Below are positions 15,872-26,043 of a DNA stretch of 64,000 nt, in pieces. The translations under genes and the position numbers were made by a program. This DNA is from JAKFWI01 sp031399165 (GTDB taxonomy: Bacteria > Pseudomonadota > Alphaproteobacteria > Caulobacterales > Aquidulcibacteraceae), in contig JANNOO010000027.1 in NCBI GenBank assembly GCA_031399165.1, positions 62,001 to 126,000 of the forward strand. The letters run 5' to 3'. Under the pieces are notes generated by a model. That model did no database searches. It was given only the letters and a program-made list of their open reading frames with translations, and was not told where the DNA came from. How positions within the stretch are numbered: position 1 is the first letter of the stretch; every line of letters starts with the position of its first letter.

Positions 15872-17323
15872 ATGTACGACAATCTGATTGCCGGGGTCCC
15901 GACAGAGCTTTTCATCGGCGGCGTCTGGCGCGCCGCTTCCGACGGGGCGCGGTTCGGCGTCGAAGACCCGGCAACGGAGAACACGATCGCTTCGGTGGCG
16001 AGCGCTACGCCGCAGGACTGCATCGCCGCCGTGGACGCCGCAGCGGCCGCTTTTCCAAGCTGGGCGGCAAAAAAACCCCGCGAGCGGGCGGAAATCCTTC
16101 GCAAGGCCTATGAGCTGTTGATCCGCGACGGCGAACGGCTCGCGCGGCTCATGACTTTGGAAAACGGCAAGAGCCTGACCGATTCCCGCGCCGAGCTGGC
16201 TTACGCCGCCGAATTCTTCCGCTGGAACGCCGAGGAGGCAGTACGCATCAACGGCCAATTGTCGATGGCGCCGGCCACCGGCGCGCGGATTCTTGTCAAT
16301 TACAAGCCCGCCGGAATCGCGTTGCTGATCACGCCGTGGAATTTTCCGGCGGCAATGGCCACGCGAAAGATCGCGCCCGCGCTTGCGGCGGGCTGCACCG
16401 TCGTCGTCAAGCCGGCGTCGGCGACGCCTTTGACCATGCTTGCGCTGATACCCCTTCTTGAGGAGGCCGGGGCGCCCGCCGGCGTCGTCAACGTTGTGCC
16501 TTCGCGATCTTCGGGCAAGGTGGTCTCGGCGATGCTCGCCGATCCGCGCGTTCGTGTCATATCGTTTACCGGCTCAACGCCGGTGGGACGGCTACTGTTG
16601 AAGGAGGCTGCGGCAAATGTCGTCCGGCCGGCGATGGAGCTTGGCGGCAATGCGCCCTTCATCGTATTTGAAGACGCCGACCTGAACGCCGCGCTCGAAG
16701 GCGCCATGATTGCAAAAATGCGCAACATGGGCGAAGCCTGCACCGCCGCGAATCGGTTCTACGTACACGAAGATCTAGCAGCCGAGTTCGCGTCGAAGAT
16801 GGCCGAGCGCATGGCTGCGCTCAAGGTCGGCAACGGGCTGGAAGAAGGCGTCGCTGTCGGCCCGCTGATTGATGCCGGTGCGCGCGACAAGGTCGCGGCG
16901 CTAGTCGACGACGCGATAAGCAAGGGCGCAAAAGTCCTCACCGGGGGAAAACCGATGGCGGGTCCGGGCTATTTCTATCCGCCGACAGTGCTCACTGCTG
17001 TTCCCAAAGACGCCGATCTCGTGCGCGAGGAAATTTTCGGTCCGGTCGCCGCGATCCAGACGTTCCGCACTGAAGACGAAGCCGTCGAGCAGGCCAATGA
17101 CAGCGAGTATGGCCTGGCCTCCTACGTCTTCACACGCGATCTAGCCCGCGGGCTGCGCGTCGCCGAACGGCTGGAAGCGGGAATGGTGGGCCTTAACCGC
17201 GGCATCGTTTCCGATCCGGCTGCGCCCTTCGGCGGCGTGAAGCAAAGCGGTATCGGCCGCGAGGGCGGGCATGAAGGCGTGATGGAATTTCTCGAAACGC
17301 AATACGTATCGGTAAACTGGTAG
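15872..17323 (+). CDS. gabD: NAD(P)-dependent succinate-semialdehyde dehydrogenase-like aldehyde dehydrogenase
   Basis: A 483-aa class I aldehyde dehydrogenase most like GabD, which oxidises succinate semialdehyde to succinate. The catalytic cysteine is C290 in GEACTAANR and the general base E256 in MELGGNAPF; ITPWNFPAAMATRKIAPALAAGC and FTGSTPVGR form the cofactor pocket. KPASATPLT (Lys180) suggests NADP is possible. The C-terminal SGIGREGGHEGVMEFLETQYVSV is typical of the GabD group. Substrate assignment is by family resemblance only; it stands alone beside the photosynthesis cluster. Confidence 0.85.
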   Translation: MYDNLIAGVPTELFIGGVWRAASDGARFGVEDPATENTIASVASATPQDCIAAVDAAAAAFPSWAAKKPRERAEILRKAYELLIRDGERLARLMTLENGKSLTDSRAELAYAAEFFRWNAEEAVRINGQLSMAPATGARILVNYKPAGIALLITPWNFPAAMATRKIAPALAAGCTVVVKPASATPLTMLALIPLLEEAGAPAGVVNVVPSRSSGKVVSAMLADPRVRVISFTGSTPVGRLLLKEAAANVVRPAMELGGNAPFIVFEDADLNAALEGAMIAKMRNMGEACTAANRFYVHEDLAAEFASKMAERMAALKVGNGLEEGVAVGPLIDAGARDKVAALVDDAISKGAKVLTGGKPMAGPGYFYPPTVLTAVPKDADLVREEIFGPVAAIQTFRTEDEAVEQANDSEYGLASYVFTRDLARGLRVAERLEAGMVGLNRGIVSDPAAPFGGVKQSGIGREGGHEGVMEFLETQYVSVNW

Positions 17324-17386
17324 AGCCTCGCGTTATGGACGTTCTCATGCCGCAACGCGGCTAAACGGGCGCGGCACAAATAACGT

Positions 17387-17473
17387 TGGTGCCCAGGAGA
17401 GGACTCGAACCTCCACGTCCTTGCGAACGCCAGCACCTGAAGCTGGTGCGTCTACCAATTCCGCCACCTGGGC
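17387..17473 (-). tRNA. tRNA-Leu (CAG)
   Basis: On the minus strand the sequence folds as a class II tRNA: acceptor stem GCCCAGG/CCTGGGC, D-arm GGCGGAATTGGTAGACGC, anticodon stem CCAGC/GCTGG with loop TTCAGGT (anticodon CAG), a long variable arm, T-loop GGTTCGAGTCC, and an encoded CCA end. Confidence 0.96.
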
Positions 17474-17578
17474 GCCGCCAGCTCTGCCAAGGCAAAACTG
17501 GGCGCGGGCGCCAGCATGTATGGGAGGGCGCGCGCGCCGTCAATTGCGGGCGCCGGGGCGCGGGCCTATCTCCTGCCG

Positions 17579-18025
17579 ATGGCCAGAACGCTGTTGACCA
17601 TCGGCTATGAGCGCCTGAGCCTGCCGGCGCTCGTCGAGGCGCTACAGGCGGCCAAGGTAAAAATGCTGATCGACGTGCGCGAATTGCCCAATTCGCGCCG
17701 GCCAGGCTTTTCCAAGCGCGTGCTGGCCTCGACGCTTGCCGAAGCGGGCATTGGCTACACGCACCTCAAGGCGCTTGGTACGCCGAAAGCGGGCCGCGAA
17801 GCGGGCAAGGCCAAGCGCATGGCCGAGTTCTGGGGCATCGTTGACGGCGCCCTGGCCCGGCCGGAGGCGCTGATGGCGATGGAACAGGCCGCCGAAATCG
17901 CCGGCAAGCAAACCGCCTGCCTGCTCTGCCTGGAACACGACCACACAATCTGCCACCGCAGCCGCGTGGCTGAGAGGCTGGCGGCGCGCGGGTTTGCCGT
18001 GCGCCATCTGGAGCCATCAGACTAA
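17579..18025 (+). CDS. DUF488 domain protein
   Basis: A 148-aa DUF488 protein of unknown biochemical function. It begins LLTIGYERLSLPALVEAL, has the family hallmark IDVRELPNSRRPGFSK with the paired Arg/Pro residues, and ends with LLCLEHDHTICHRSRVAERL, where Cys/His residues of the family's C-terminal CLE..P/HCHR-like motif are kept. I chose the ATG at 17579 because conserved sequence starts there; 21 upstream codons are Ala/Arg-rich and unlike the family. It is convergent with the next gene. Confidence 0.82.
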   Translation: MARTLLTIGYERLSLPALVEALQAAKVKMLIDVRELPNSRRPGFSKRVLASTLAEAGIGYTHLKALGTPKAGREAGKAKRMAEFWGIVDGALARPEALMAMEQAAEIAGKQTACLLCLEHDHTICHRSRVAERLAARGFAVRHLEPSD

Positions 18026-18028
18026 AGA

Positions 18029-19009
18029 CTAAGGCGCCGGCTTGGCCTGGAACTGCCCGTGGGAGCGGAAGCGCCAGAGGTAGGTTGGCACGATGGATTC
18101 GACGCTTTCGAGTTGCGTCACGCCGAGATCGGCGATCGTGCCCACGCCGCCCTCGGCTTTCACCACATTGTCCTTGCGCAGCATGCCGACCTGATCGCCG
18201 GTGAGCGGCGGATCGGCAAACGGGTGCAGCCTGAACAATGCATCCAGCAGCGAGCCCATCGGCTGCGCGATGAACAGCGGCAGCGGCAAAAGCAGCCGCG
18301 AGCGGTCGATCGTTTTCAGGATGTATTGCAGCAATTCCTTGAAGGAGTAGACGCGCGGGCCGCCAAGCTCGAACACGCGGCCACGCGCGGCGCGATCATC
18401 GAGCGCGTTGGCGATGGCTTCAGCGACATTGCCGACATACACTGGCTGGAACTTCGTTTTGCCAAAACCCAGCAGCGGCAACATCGGCATGAATCTCGCC
18501 ATATCGGCAAAGCGATTGAAGAAATCATCCTCCGGCCCAAAGATGATCGAGGGGCGCACGACCACCGCCGACGGGATCGACGTGCGCACGGCTTCTTCGG
18601 CGTCAAATTTCGTGCGGCCATAGCGCGATGGCGATTTTGCCGCGGCGCCGATCGCCGAGACCTGCACGAAGCGATCGATCTCGCGGTCATCTGCCTTTGC
18701 CGCGATCGTAGCGGCGCCTTCGGCGTGGACGTTGAAGAAGGTCTGCTTGCCCTTCTCGCTCAGCAGGCCGACCAGATTGACGACGCCATTGGCCCCATCA
18801 AGCGCCGCCTCGATGCTTGCAGGAAAACGCAGATTAGCCTGCATCAGCTGGATCTGGCCGACATCGCCAAGCAGTCGAATATCCTGACCGAGATGCGGCC
18901 GGCGCATCGGCACGCGCACGCGCTTACCGCGCTTGCACAATTCTCGCACCACATAGCGCCCGACAAAGCCGGAGCCGCCAAACACGACGATCAGATCGCC
19001 AGCCATCAA
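18029..19009 (-). CDS. Complex I NDUFA9-type NAD(P)-binding protein (atypical SDR)
   Basis: A 326-aa atypical short-chain dehydrogenase resembling the NDUFA9 accessory subunit of mitochondrial complex I. The Rossmann motif is VVFGGSGFVGRYVVREL near the N-terminus; the active-site region reads QVSAIGAAAKSPSRYGRTKFDAEEAV, where Tyr and Lys are present (YGRTK). PSIIFGPEDDFFNRFA and LGGPRVYSFKELLQYI follow. Bacterial members are NAD(P)-dependent epimerase-like proteins of uncertain role, possibly in respiratory or quinone metabolism. Only three bases separate its stop from DUF488. Confidence 0.82.
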   Translation of the reverse strand: MMAGDLIVVFGGSGFVGRYVVRELCKRGKRVRVPMRRPHLGQDIRLLGDVGQIQLMQANLRFPASIEAALDGANGVVNLVGLLSEKGKQTFFNVHAEGAATIAAKADDREIDRFVQVSAIGAAAKSPSRYGRTKFDAEEAVRTSIPSAVVVRPSIIFGPEDDFFNRFADMARFMPMLPLLGFGKTKFQPVYVGNVAEAIANALDDRAARGRVFELGGPRVYSFKELLQYILKTIDRSRLLLPLPLFIAQPMGSLLDALFRLHPFADPPLTGDQVGMLRKDNVVKAEGGVGTIADLGVTQLESVESIVPTYLWRFRSHGQFQAKPAP

Positions 19010-19060
19010 CCTATTCTCCTGAGCGTGGGTATGGCGCGCTGCCCAACAACGGGCAAGACG

Positions 19061-19879
19061 CTAGAGCCAGCCCATCGTAGCCGCTCCTAGCAGGCATACG
19101 CCCAGACCGATCCGGTAGATCGCGAACGAGGTAAATCCGGACCGGCCGATGAACGCCACGAACGGCTTGACCACTACCAGCGCCGCCAGGAAGGCCATGA
19201 CGAAGCCCACACCAATCTCGGCGATCCGTTCGTTTGCGATGCCCCCGCCTGCTTCGAGCAACCCCCTCAGGTCGTACGCGAACGCCGCGACCATGGTGGG
19301 CATGGCGAGGAAGAATGAGAATTCCGCCGCCGCCTTGCGGTCCAGCCCCATCAGCAGGCCGCCATAAATCGTGGAGCCGGAGCGCGACACGCCGGGGATA
19401 AGCGCCAGCACCTGGATCACGCCGATACCGAGCGCCCGCAGCGGCGGCGTGAGCTGCGCGTCCGTGATTGTCCCCTTCGTCGCGATCCGCTCCACAATGA
19501 GCATGACGACCCCGCCGATCAGCAGCGCCCAGGCGACCACCGTCAGGCTTTCGTAGAGCACGGTCTTGACGAAATCGGCAAAGAACAACCCGGCGATCAT
19601 CGCCGGAATAAAGGCCAGGATAATCGCCAGCGCGAACTGGCGGGCCTCGAGCTTGGTCGGCAGGCCAAGGATCGCGTCGATAATCTTGGCCCGGTAGAGC
19701 CACATGACCGCCAGGATGGAGCCTAGCTGGATCATGACGGTGAAGACGCCGCCCGGATCTTCGAACCCGAGCACTTCCTGGCCGATCAAAAGATGCGCGG
19801 TGGACGAGACGGGGAGGAATTCCGTTAGCCCCTGGATAATTCCCAGAAGCGCGGCTTTGAGCAGAATGACTAAATCCAT
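19061..19879 (-). CDS. uppP: Undecaprenyl-diphosphatase
   Basis: UppP dephosphorylates undecaprenyl diphosphate in the inner membrane so the lipid carrier can be reused in peptidoglycan synthesis; excess gives bacitracin resistance. The 272-aa protein is highly hydrophobic and carries the two signature motifs GLTEFLPVSSTAHL (residues 18-30) and LIPGVSRSGSTIYGG, which contain the catalytic Glu, Ser and Arg residues. It lies upstream of the NDUFA9-like gene on the same strand, 51 bases away. Confidence 0.96.
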   Translation of the reverse strand: MDLVILLKAALLGIIQGLTEFLPVSSTAHLLIGQEVLGFEDPGGVFTVMIQLGSILAVMWLYRAKIIDAILGLPTKLEARQFALAIILAFIPAMIAGLFFADFVKTVLYESLTVVAWALLIGGVVMLIVERIATKGTITDAQLTPPLRALGIGVIQVLALIPGVSRSGSTIYGGLLMGLDRKAAAEFSFFLAMPTMVAAFAYDLRGLLEAGGGIANERIAEIGVGFVMAFLAALVVVKPFVAFIGRSGFTSFAIYRIGLGVCLLGAATMGWL

Positions 19880-20029
19880 GGCGGCAGCACACTGAACTGC
19901 GCCGCCTCTGCCGAAAAGACAGGCATATAGGTAAGTGTTACTGTCTTAAATGGCATTTTTACCTTGCGCATCTACAATCACTTCTTCATAAGCGAAATAT
20001 ATCAGTGATTTTCTCGGAGTATCGCTCTC

Positions 20030-21478
20030 GTGTCTGAACGTATGCTCCGGTTCGTCTCGCTTGATCAGCACGGCCCAAAGAAGCGCAAAGCCTCTGATCG
20101 TAAAGCAGATTTTCACGAAATCTACGCGGACTTTATACACGCCAAGGCGGCGGAACAGGCTTCTCGATGCTCGCAGTGCGGCGTGCCGTTCTGTCAGTCT
20201 CACTGTCCTTTACAGAACAATATACCGGATTGGCTAAAGCTGACTGCTGAAGGTCGGCTGGAAGAAGCCTATCTGGTTTCGGCGGCGACCAATTCGATGC
20301 CCGAAATCTGCGGCCGCATCTGCCCGCAGGATCGCCTCTGCGAAGGCAATTGCGTTATAGAACAATCGGGCCACGGCACGGTCACGATCGGCTCAGTCGA
20401 GCGCTACATTACCGAAACTGCCTTCCGTAACGGCTGGGTGGCGCCAATTCGCCCACCACGCGAGCGCAAAGAGAGCGTCGGCATTATCGGCGCCGGCCCC
20501 GGCGGCATGGCCGCCGCCGATATACTGCGCATGAAGGGCTACAAGGTCACGATCTATGATCGCTATGACCGCGTCGGCGGCCTGCTGATCTACGGCATCC
20601 CGAATTTCAAACTCGAGAAAGAGGTCGTCACCCGCCGCGCCGATCGGCTGGTCGAAGGCGGCGTTCAATTCGTGCTGAACTGCGACATCGGCAAGGACAT
20701 CAGCTTCGACGATCTGCGCGCCAAGCATGACGCCGTTCTGATCGCGACGGGCGTTTATCGCGCCAAGGAGCTGAGCACCCCCAATTCCGCCGCCAACGGC
20801 GTGGTCGCCGCACTCGACTATCTGATCGCCTCCAACAAGACCGGCCTCGGCGACAAGATTGCGGAATTTGAATCCGGCGCGCTAAACGCGGCGGGCAAAC
20901 GCGTGGTGGTCATCGGCGGCGGCGACACGGCGATGGATTGCGTGCGCACCGCCGTCCGCCAGGGCGCCAAAAGCGTGACGTGCCTCTACCGGCGCGACAA
21001 AGCCAACATGCCCGGCTCGCAGCGCGAGGTGATGAACGCCGAGGAAGAAGGCGTGAAGTTCGACTGGCTCGCCGCACCGAAAGCAATCAAAGGCGATGCG
21101 AAGAAGGCCAAGGGCGTGCGCGCCGCGCGTATGCGGCTTGGCCGGCCAGACGCATCCGGCCGCCAGGCGCCTGAAGATTCCGGCCAGGACTACGATGTGC
21201 CCGGCGATCTGATCGTCAAGGCGCTCGGCTTCGATGCGGAGGATCTCCCGCAAGCATGGGACACGCCGCTGAAAACCACGCGCTTCGGCACCGTGCGCGT
21301 CGATGGCCGTATGCAAACAAATTTGCCCGGCGTGTTTGCGGCCGGAGACATCGTGCGCGGCGCCTCTCTCGTGGTGTGGGCGATCAAGGACGGCCGCGAC
21401 GCCGCCGAGGCGATACACACCTTTTTGAAAGATCGCGCCGTAGGCCGCATGGCCGCGACGCAAGTGGCGGCGGAGTAA
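20030..21478 (+). CDS. gltD: Glutamate synthase [NADPH] small subunit
   Basis: GltD is the FAD/NADPH flavoprotein of glutamate synthase and feeds electrons to GltB. The N-terminal cysteines of the 4Fe-4S region are in RCSQCGVPFCQSHCP and MPEICGRICPQDRLCEGNC; the FAD fold is VGIIGAGPGGMAAADIL and the NADPH fold VVVIGGGDTAMDCVRTAVRQG. The start is GTG at 20030 with CGGAG about 10 bases upstream. It is followed after 6 bases by gltB (usually the order is gltB-gltD, so the order is reversed). Confidence 0.96.
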   Translation: MSERMLRFVSLDQHGPKKRKASDRKADFHEIYADFIHAKAAEQASRCSQCGVPFCQSHCPLQNNIPDWLKLTAEGRLEEAYLVSAATNSMPEICGRICPQDRLCEGNCVIEQSGHGTVTIGSVERYITETAFRNGWVAPIRPPRERKESVGIIGAGPGGMAAADILRMKGYKVTIYDRYDRVGGLLIYGIPNFKLEKEVVTRRADRLVEGGVQFVLNCDIGKDISFDDLRAKHDAVLIATGVYRAKELSTPNSAANGVVAALDYLIASNKTGLGDKIAEFESGALNAAGKRVVVIGGGDTAMDCVRTAVRQGAKSVTCLYRRDKANMPGSQREVMNAEEEGVKFDWLAAPKAIKGDAKKAKGVRAARMRLGRPDASGRQAPEDSGQDYDVPGDLIVKALGFDAEDLPQAWDTPLKTTRFGTVRVDGRMQTNLPGVFAAGDIVRGASLVVWAIKDGRDAAEAIHTFLKDRAVGRMAATQVAAE

Positions 21479-21484
21479 CCGCGC

Positions 21485-24400
21485 ATGACCGACGCCGAAC
21501 GCGAAATCGCACGCATGCAGACTGAGCGCGCGCGGCTCGACCGCGACGGCCTTTACCGCATCGCCGACGAGCGCGACGCATGCGGCGTCGGCCTGATCGC
21601 GGCGATTGATGGCCAGGCGCGGCGCGATGTCGTGACCATGGCGATCCGCGCGCTGAAATCCTTGTGGCACCGCGGCGCCGTCGATGCTGACGGCAAGACC
21701 GGCGACGGCGCGGGCATCATGATTGATGTGCCGCAGGATCTCTTCCACGACGTCGTGCGCCGCACCGGCCACACACCCTCGCCGGCGCCGGTGTGCGTCG
21801 GGCAGGTGTTCCTGCCGCGCACCGATTTTGCTGGGCAGGAAGTGGCGCGCGGCATCGTCGAATCCGAAATCCTGCGCGCTGGCTTTTATATCTACGGCTG
21901 GCGCCAGGTGCCGGTGGATGTGACGCTGATCGGCGCCAAGGCCGCCGCCACCCGCCCGGAAATCGAGCAGGTTCTGTTCCACGATCCGCTCGCGCGCGAT
22001 TCTGAAGCGCTGGAGCGCGCGCTGTTCATCTGCCGCCGGCGGATCGAAAACCGTGCGATCGCGGCGAACCTTTCAGATTTCTACATCTGCTCCCTGTCGA
22101 CACGGACGCTGATCTACAAGGGCATGTTTCTCGCCGAGCAGATCGACGAGTTCTATCCCGACTTGAAAGACGAGCGGTTTATCTCCGCGGTCGCGATCTA
22201 TCACCAGCGCTATTCGACCAACACGTTCCCGCAATGGCGCCTGGCGCAACCTTTCCGCATGCTCGCCCATAACGGCGAAATCAACACGTTGAAGGGCAAC
22301 ACAAATTGGATGAAGAGCCACGAAATCCGCATGGCGTCCGATGCGTTCGGTGCCGCGCAGGAGGACGCCAAGCCGATCATTCAGCCGGGCGGCTCCGATT
22401 CCGCCGCGCTCGACAATGTGTTTGAAGTCCTGGTGCGCGCGGGCCGCACGGCGCCGATGGCCAAGACGCTGCTCGTGCCGGAGGCTTGGGCCAAAAGCAA
22501 CACGATGAAGAGTGCGCACCGCGCGCTCTACGCCTATTCCAACGCCGTGATGGAGCCGTGGGACGGCCCCGCCGCGCTGGCGATGTTCGATGGCCGCTGG
22601 GCGGTCGCGGGTATGGATCGCAACGGCCTCAGGCCCCTGCGTTATGCGCTGACGCACGACAATCTCGTTGTCGTCGGTTCGGAAACCGGCATGTGCGCGC
22701 TGGACGACGATCGCGTGATCCGCCGCGGACGCGTCGGCGCCGGACGCATGATCGCCGTCGATACCGCCGAAGGCCGGTTCTACGATCACGACGAAATCGT
22801 CGATCAGCTCGCCGCATCGCATCCGTATGAAAGCTGGCTCGAGCACGTCGTTGAACTCGACAGCCACATCAAAGGCGCCGAGCCGCGGCTTTATCCGGGC
22901 CGTGCGGAATTACTGCGCAGGCAGTACGCCGCCGGCATGACGCTGGAAGATGTCGAGCTCATCCTCCCGCCTATGATCGAAGAAGCCAAGGAAGCCGTTG
23001 GCAGCATGGGCGACGACGCGCCGCTGGCCGTGCTGTCCGACCGCTACCGCCCGCTATCGCACTATTTCCGGCAGAATTTCTCGCAGGTCACGAACCCGCC
23101 AATCGATCCGCTGCGCGAAGACCGGGTGATGAGCCTGACCACGCGGTTCAAGAACCTCGGCAACATCCTGGCGCAGGACGAAACACAGGCGAACGTCTAC
23201 GCGCTCGCCAGCCCGATCCTGACCAATGGCATGTACGACCGCATGGTCTCCGAACTGGGCGATGCGGTGGCGGTGATCGATTGCACGTTCGACGCCCCGC
23301 CTCGTCCGGAGGAAGCCGGCCCCTTTCTGCGGGCCGCGATCGACCGCATCCGCGCCGAAGCCGAAACCGCGGTTCTGTCCGGCCGCAGCCACATCGTGCT
23401 GACAGACGAAAACCAAAGCCCTGCCCGTGTCGCCGCGCCGATCATCCTCGTGACCGGCGGCGTTCACGCGCATCTGGTGGCGCGCGGACTGCGCTCTTAT
23501 TGTTCCATCAGCGTGCGCAGCGCCGAGTGCCTGGATACGCATTACTTCGCGGTGCTGATCGGCGTCGGCGCAACCACGGTGAACGCCTATCTGGCCTGCG
23601 ATACGATCGCCGACCGCGTGACGCGCGGGCTTGCCGGACAGATCTCCGTCGAGCAGGCGACACAGAACTACAAGAAGGCGATCGAGGCCGGCCTTCTGAA
23701 AATCATGTCGAAGATGGGCATCGCGGTGATCTCGTCCTATCGCGGCGGGCTGAACTTCGAGGCGATCGGGCTTTCGCGCTCGCTGTGCGATGAATTCTTC
23801 CCCGGCCTCACCAGCCGCATCTCCGGCCTTGGCCTGTGGGGCGTGGCGCAGGAAGCAGCGGAACTGCACGCCAAGGCGTATGACGAGCAGGTGATCGCGC
23901 TGCCGATGGGCGGACTATATCGCTACCGCGCCAGCGGCGAACGCCACGCGTTCGAAGCCGGCTCCATCCACCAATTGCAAAAGGCCGTCACCACTGGCTC
24001 CTACGAGGCCTACAAGGTCTATTCCGATCGCGTGCGCGAACGCCGTCACAAAGAGCCGATCCAGCTTCGCGACCTTCTGGAAATCCGCGAAGGCTCGCGC
24101 GCCATACTGCCGATCGAGGAGATCGAAAGCCTCAACGAGATCCGCAAGCGTTTCGTGACGCCCGGCATGAGCCTGGGCGCGCTGAGCCCCGAGGCGCATG
24201 GCACGCTCAACATCGCCATGAACCGGATCGGCGCGAAATCTGTTTCCGGCGAGGGCGGCGAAGACCGCGCGCGCTATACGCCGCTGCCCAATGGCGACAA
24301 CCCCAATTCCGGCGTGAAGCAAATCGCGTCAGGCCGCTTCGGCGTGAACGCGGAATATCTGAACCAGTGCCGCGAGATCGAGATCAAGGTCGCGCAAGGC

Positions 24401-26032
24401 GCCAAGCCCGGCGAAGGCGGGCAGCTTCCCGGCTTCAAGGTGACGGAAATGATTGCGCGCCTGCGTCACGCCACGCCCGGCGTGATGCTGATCAGCCCTC
24501 CACCGCACCACGACATCTACTCGATCGAAGACCTCGCCCAGCTGATCTACGATCTGAAGCAGATCAATCCGGAAGCGAAAGTCTGCGTAAAGCTGGTTTC
24601 GCAATCGGGCGTCGGCACGGTCGCGGCGGGCGTTGCGAAGGCGAAGGCGGACGTGATCCTGATCGCCGGCCATGTCGGCGGCACGGGCGCCAGTCCGCAA
24701 ACCTCGATCAAATATGGCGGCGCGCCCTGGGAAATGGGCCTGGCCGAAACCCACCAGGTGCTGACGCTAAACAATCTGCGTCATCACGTGACGCTGCGCA
24801 CCGATGGCGGCCTGCGCACCGGCCGGGACATTGTCGTCGCGGCGATCCTTGGCGCGGAAGAATTCGGCATCGGCACGGCGTCGCTGGTGGCGATGGGCTG
24901 CATCATGGTGCGCCAGTGCCATTCGAACACCTGCCCCGTCGGCGTATGCACGCAAAACGAAGACCTGCGCGGCCGCTTCACCGGCAAGCCAGAGCACGTG
25001 ATCAATCTGATGACCTTCATCGCCGAAGAAGTGCGCGAGCTTCTGGCGCTGCTTGGCTATCGTTCATTGCGGGACATTATCGGCAAGACCGAATTGCTCG
25101 AACAGGTCAGCCGCGGCGCCCAGCATCTGGACGATCTCGACCTCAACCCGCTGCTCGTGCGGGTGGATAGCGATTATCCGCCCTATCGGGCAAATCCCGC
25201 GCGCATTGAAGTGCCCGACACGCTCGACGCGCAGATTATCCGCGATGCTTCGGCGTTCTTCTCGCGCCAGGAAAAGATGCAACTGTCTTACACGGTGCGG
25301 AACACGCAGCGCGCGATCGGCGCGCGCGCCTCTTCGCTGATCGTGCGCCAGTGGGGCATGGGTTCGCTGCCGGAAGGACGCCTCACGGTGCAATTGCGCG
25401 GCTCGGCCGGCCAATCGCTGGGCGCGTTCCTGGTGAAGGGCATCACCATCGAAGTGATCGGCGATTCCAACGATTATGTCGGCAAGGGTCTATCCGGCGG
25501 ACTGATCTCACTGCGCCCCACCGCGCAGTTCGAAAGCTCCGCCGAAGAAAACTCGATCATCGGCAACACCTGCCTTTACGGCGCCACGGCAGGCAAACTC
25601 TTCGCCGCCGGACAGGCGGGCGAGCGTTTCGCGGTGCGCAATTCCGGTGCGGAAACAGTGGTCGAAGGCGTCGGCGCCAATGGCTGCGAATACATGACCG
25701 GCGGCATGGCTGTGATCCTCGGCCCGGTGGGCGACAATTTCGGCGCCGGCATGACCGGCGGCATGGCGTTCGTCTACGATCCGGGCGAGCGGTTTGAAAA
25801 AATGGTCAACGCCGACACCGTGATCTGGCAGCGCCTTGGCTCGCGGCATTGGGAAAAACGCCTGCATGCGCTGATCGAAGAGCACTTCGAGCGCACCGGC
25901 TCGCAGCGCGCCCGCGCAATTCTGGATGACTGGACGGAATCGCTATCGCTGTTCTGGCAGGTCTGCCCAAAAGAAATGATGACGCGGCTCGAATTTGCGC
26001 TGACCGAAAGCGAAGCGGCGGCGAGTATGTAG
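21485..26032 (+). CDS. gltB: Glutamate synthase [NADPH] large subunit
   Basis: GltB is the 1,515-aa glutamine-dependent glutamate synthase. After a propeptide the catalytic N-terminal Cys is C33 (DACGVGLIAAIDG) of the class II amidotransferase domain; ALMEPWDGPAALAMFDG and the central linker follow, then the FMN domain with VSGEGGEDRARY, GEGGQLPGFKV and AGHVGGTGASPQTS, the 3Fe-4S cysteines in CIMVRQCHSNTCPVGVC, and the C-terminal beta-helix with repeated GG..GG segments. Together with gltD it assimilates ammonia via glutamine. Confidence 0.98.
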   Translation: MTDAEREIARMQTERARLDRDGLYRIADERDACGVGLIAAIDGQARRDVVTMAIRALKSLWHRGAVDADGKTGDGAGIMIDVPQDLFHDVVRRTGHTPSPAPVCVGQVFLPRTDFAGQEVARGIVESEILRAGFYIYGWRQVPVDVTLIGAKAAATRPEIEQVLFHDPLARDSEALERALFICRRRIENRAIAANLSDFYICSLSTRTLIYKGMFLAEQIDEFYPDLKDERFISAVAIYHQRYSTNTFPQWRLAQPFRMLAHNGEINTLKGNTNWMKSHEIRMASDAFGAAQEDAKPIIQPGGSDSAALDNVFEVLVRAGRTAPMAKTLLVPEAWAKSNTMKSAHRALYAYSNAVMEPWDGPAALAMFDGRWAVAGMDRNGLRPLRYALTHDNLVVVGSETGMCALDDDRVIRRGRVGAGRMIAVDTAEGRFYDHDEIVDQLAASHPYESWLEHVVELDSHIKGAEPRLYPGRAELLRRQYAAGMTLEDVELILPPMIEEAKEAVGSMGDDAPLAVLSDRYRPLSHYFRQNFSQVTNPPIDPLREDRVMSLTTRFKNLGNILAQDETQANVYALASPILTNGMYDRMVSELGDAVAVIDCTFDAPPRPEEAGPFLRAAIDRIRAEAETAVLSGRSHIVLTDENQSPARVAAPIILVTGGVHAHLVARGLRSYCSISVRSAECLDTHYFAVLIGVGATTVNAYLACDTIADRVTRGLAGQISVEQATQNYKKAIEAGLLKIMSKMGIAVISSYRGGLNFEAIGLSRSLCDEFFPGLTSRISGLGLWGVAQEAAELHAKAYDEQVIALPMGGLYRYRASGERHAFEAGSIHQLQKAVTTGSYEAYKVYSDRVRERRHKEPIQLRDLLEIREGSRAILPIEEIESLNEIRKRFVTPGMSLGALSPEAHGTLNIAMNRIGAKSVSGEGGEDRARYTPLPNGDNPNSGVKQIASGRFGVNAEYLNQCREIEIKVAQGAKPGEGGQLPGFKVTEMIARLRHATPGVMLISPPPHHDIYSIEDLAQLIYDLKQINPEAKVCVKLVSQSGVGTVAAGVAKAKADVILIAGHVGGTGASPQTSIKYGGAPWEMGLAETHQVLTLNNLRHHVTLRTDGGLRTGRDIVVAAILGAEEFGIGTASLVAMGCIMVRQCHSNTCPVGVCTQNEDLRGRFTGKPEHVINLMTFIAEEVRELLALLGYRSLRDIIGKTELLEQVSRGAQHLDDLDLNPLLVRVDSDYPPYRANPARIEVPDTLDAQIIRDASAFFSRQEKMQLSYTVRNTQRAIGARASSLIVRQWGMGSLPEGRLTVQLRGSAGQSLGAFLVKGITIEVIGDSNDYVGKGLSGGLISLRPTAQFESSAEENSIIGNTCLYGATAGKLFAAGQAGERFAVRNSGAETVVEGVGANGCEYMTGGMAVILGPVGDNFGAGMTGGMAFVYDPGERFEKMVNADTVIWQRLGSRHWEKRLHALIEEHFERTGSQRARAILDDWTESLSLFWQVCPKEMMTRLEFALTESEAAASM

Positions 26033-26043
26033 GCGCCAGCGGG

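Noticed and set aside
20882..21982. 366-codon minus-strand frame over gltD/gltB
   Set aside because: It covers conserved parts of both glutamate synthase genes; His/Ala-rich shadow without motifs.
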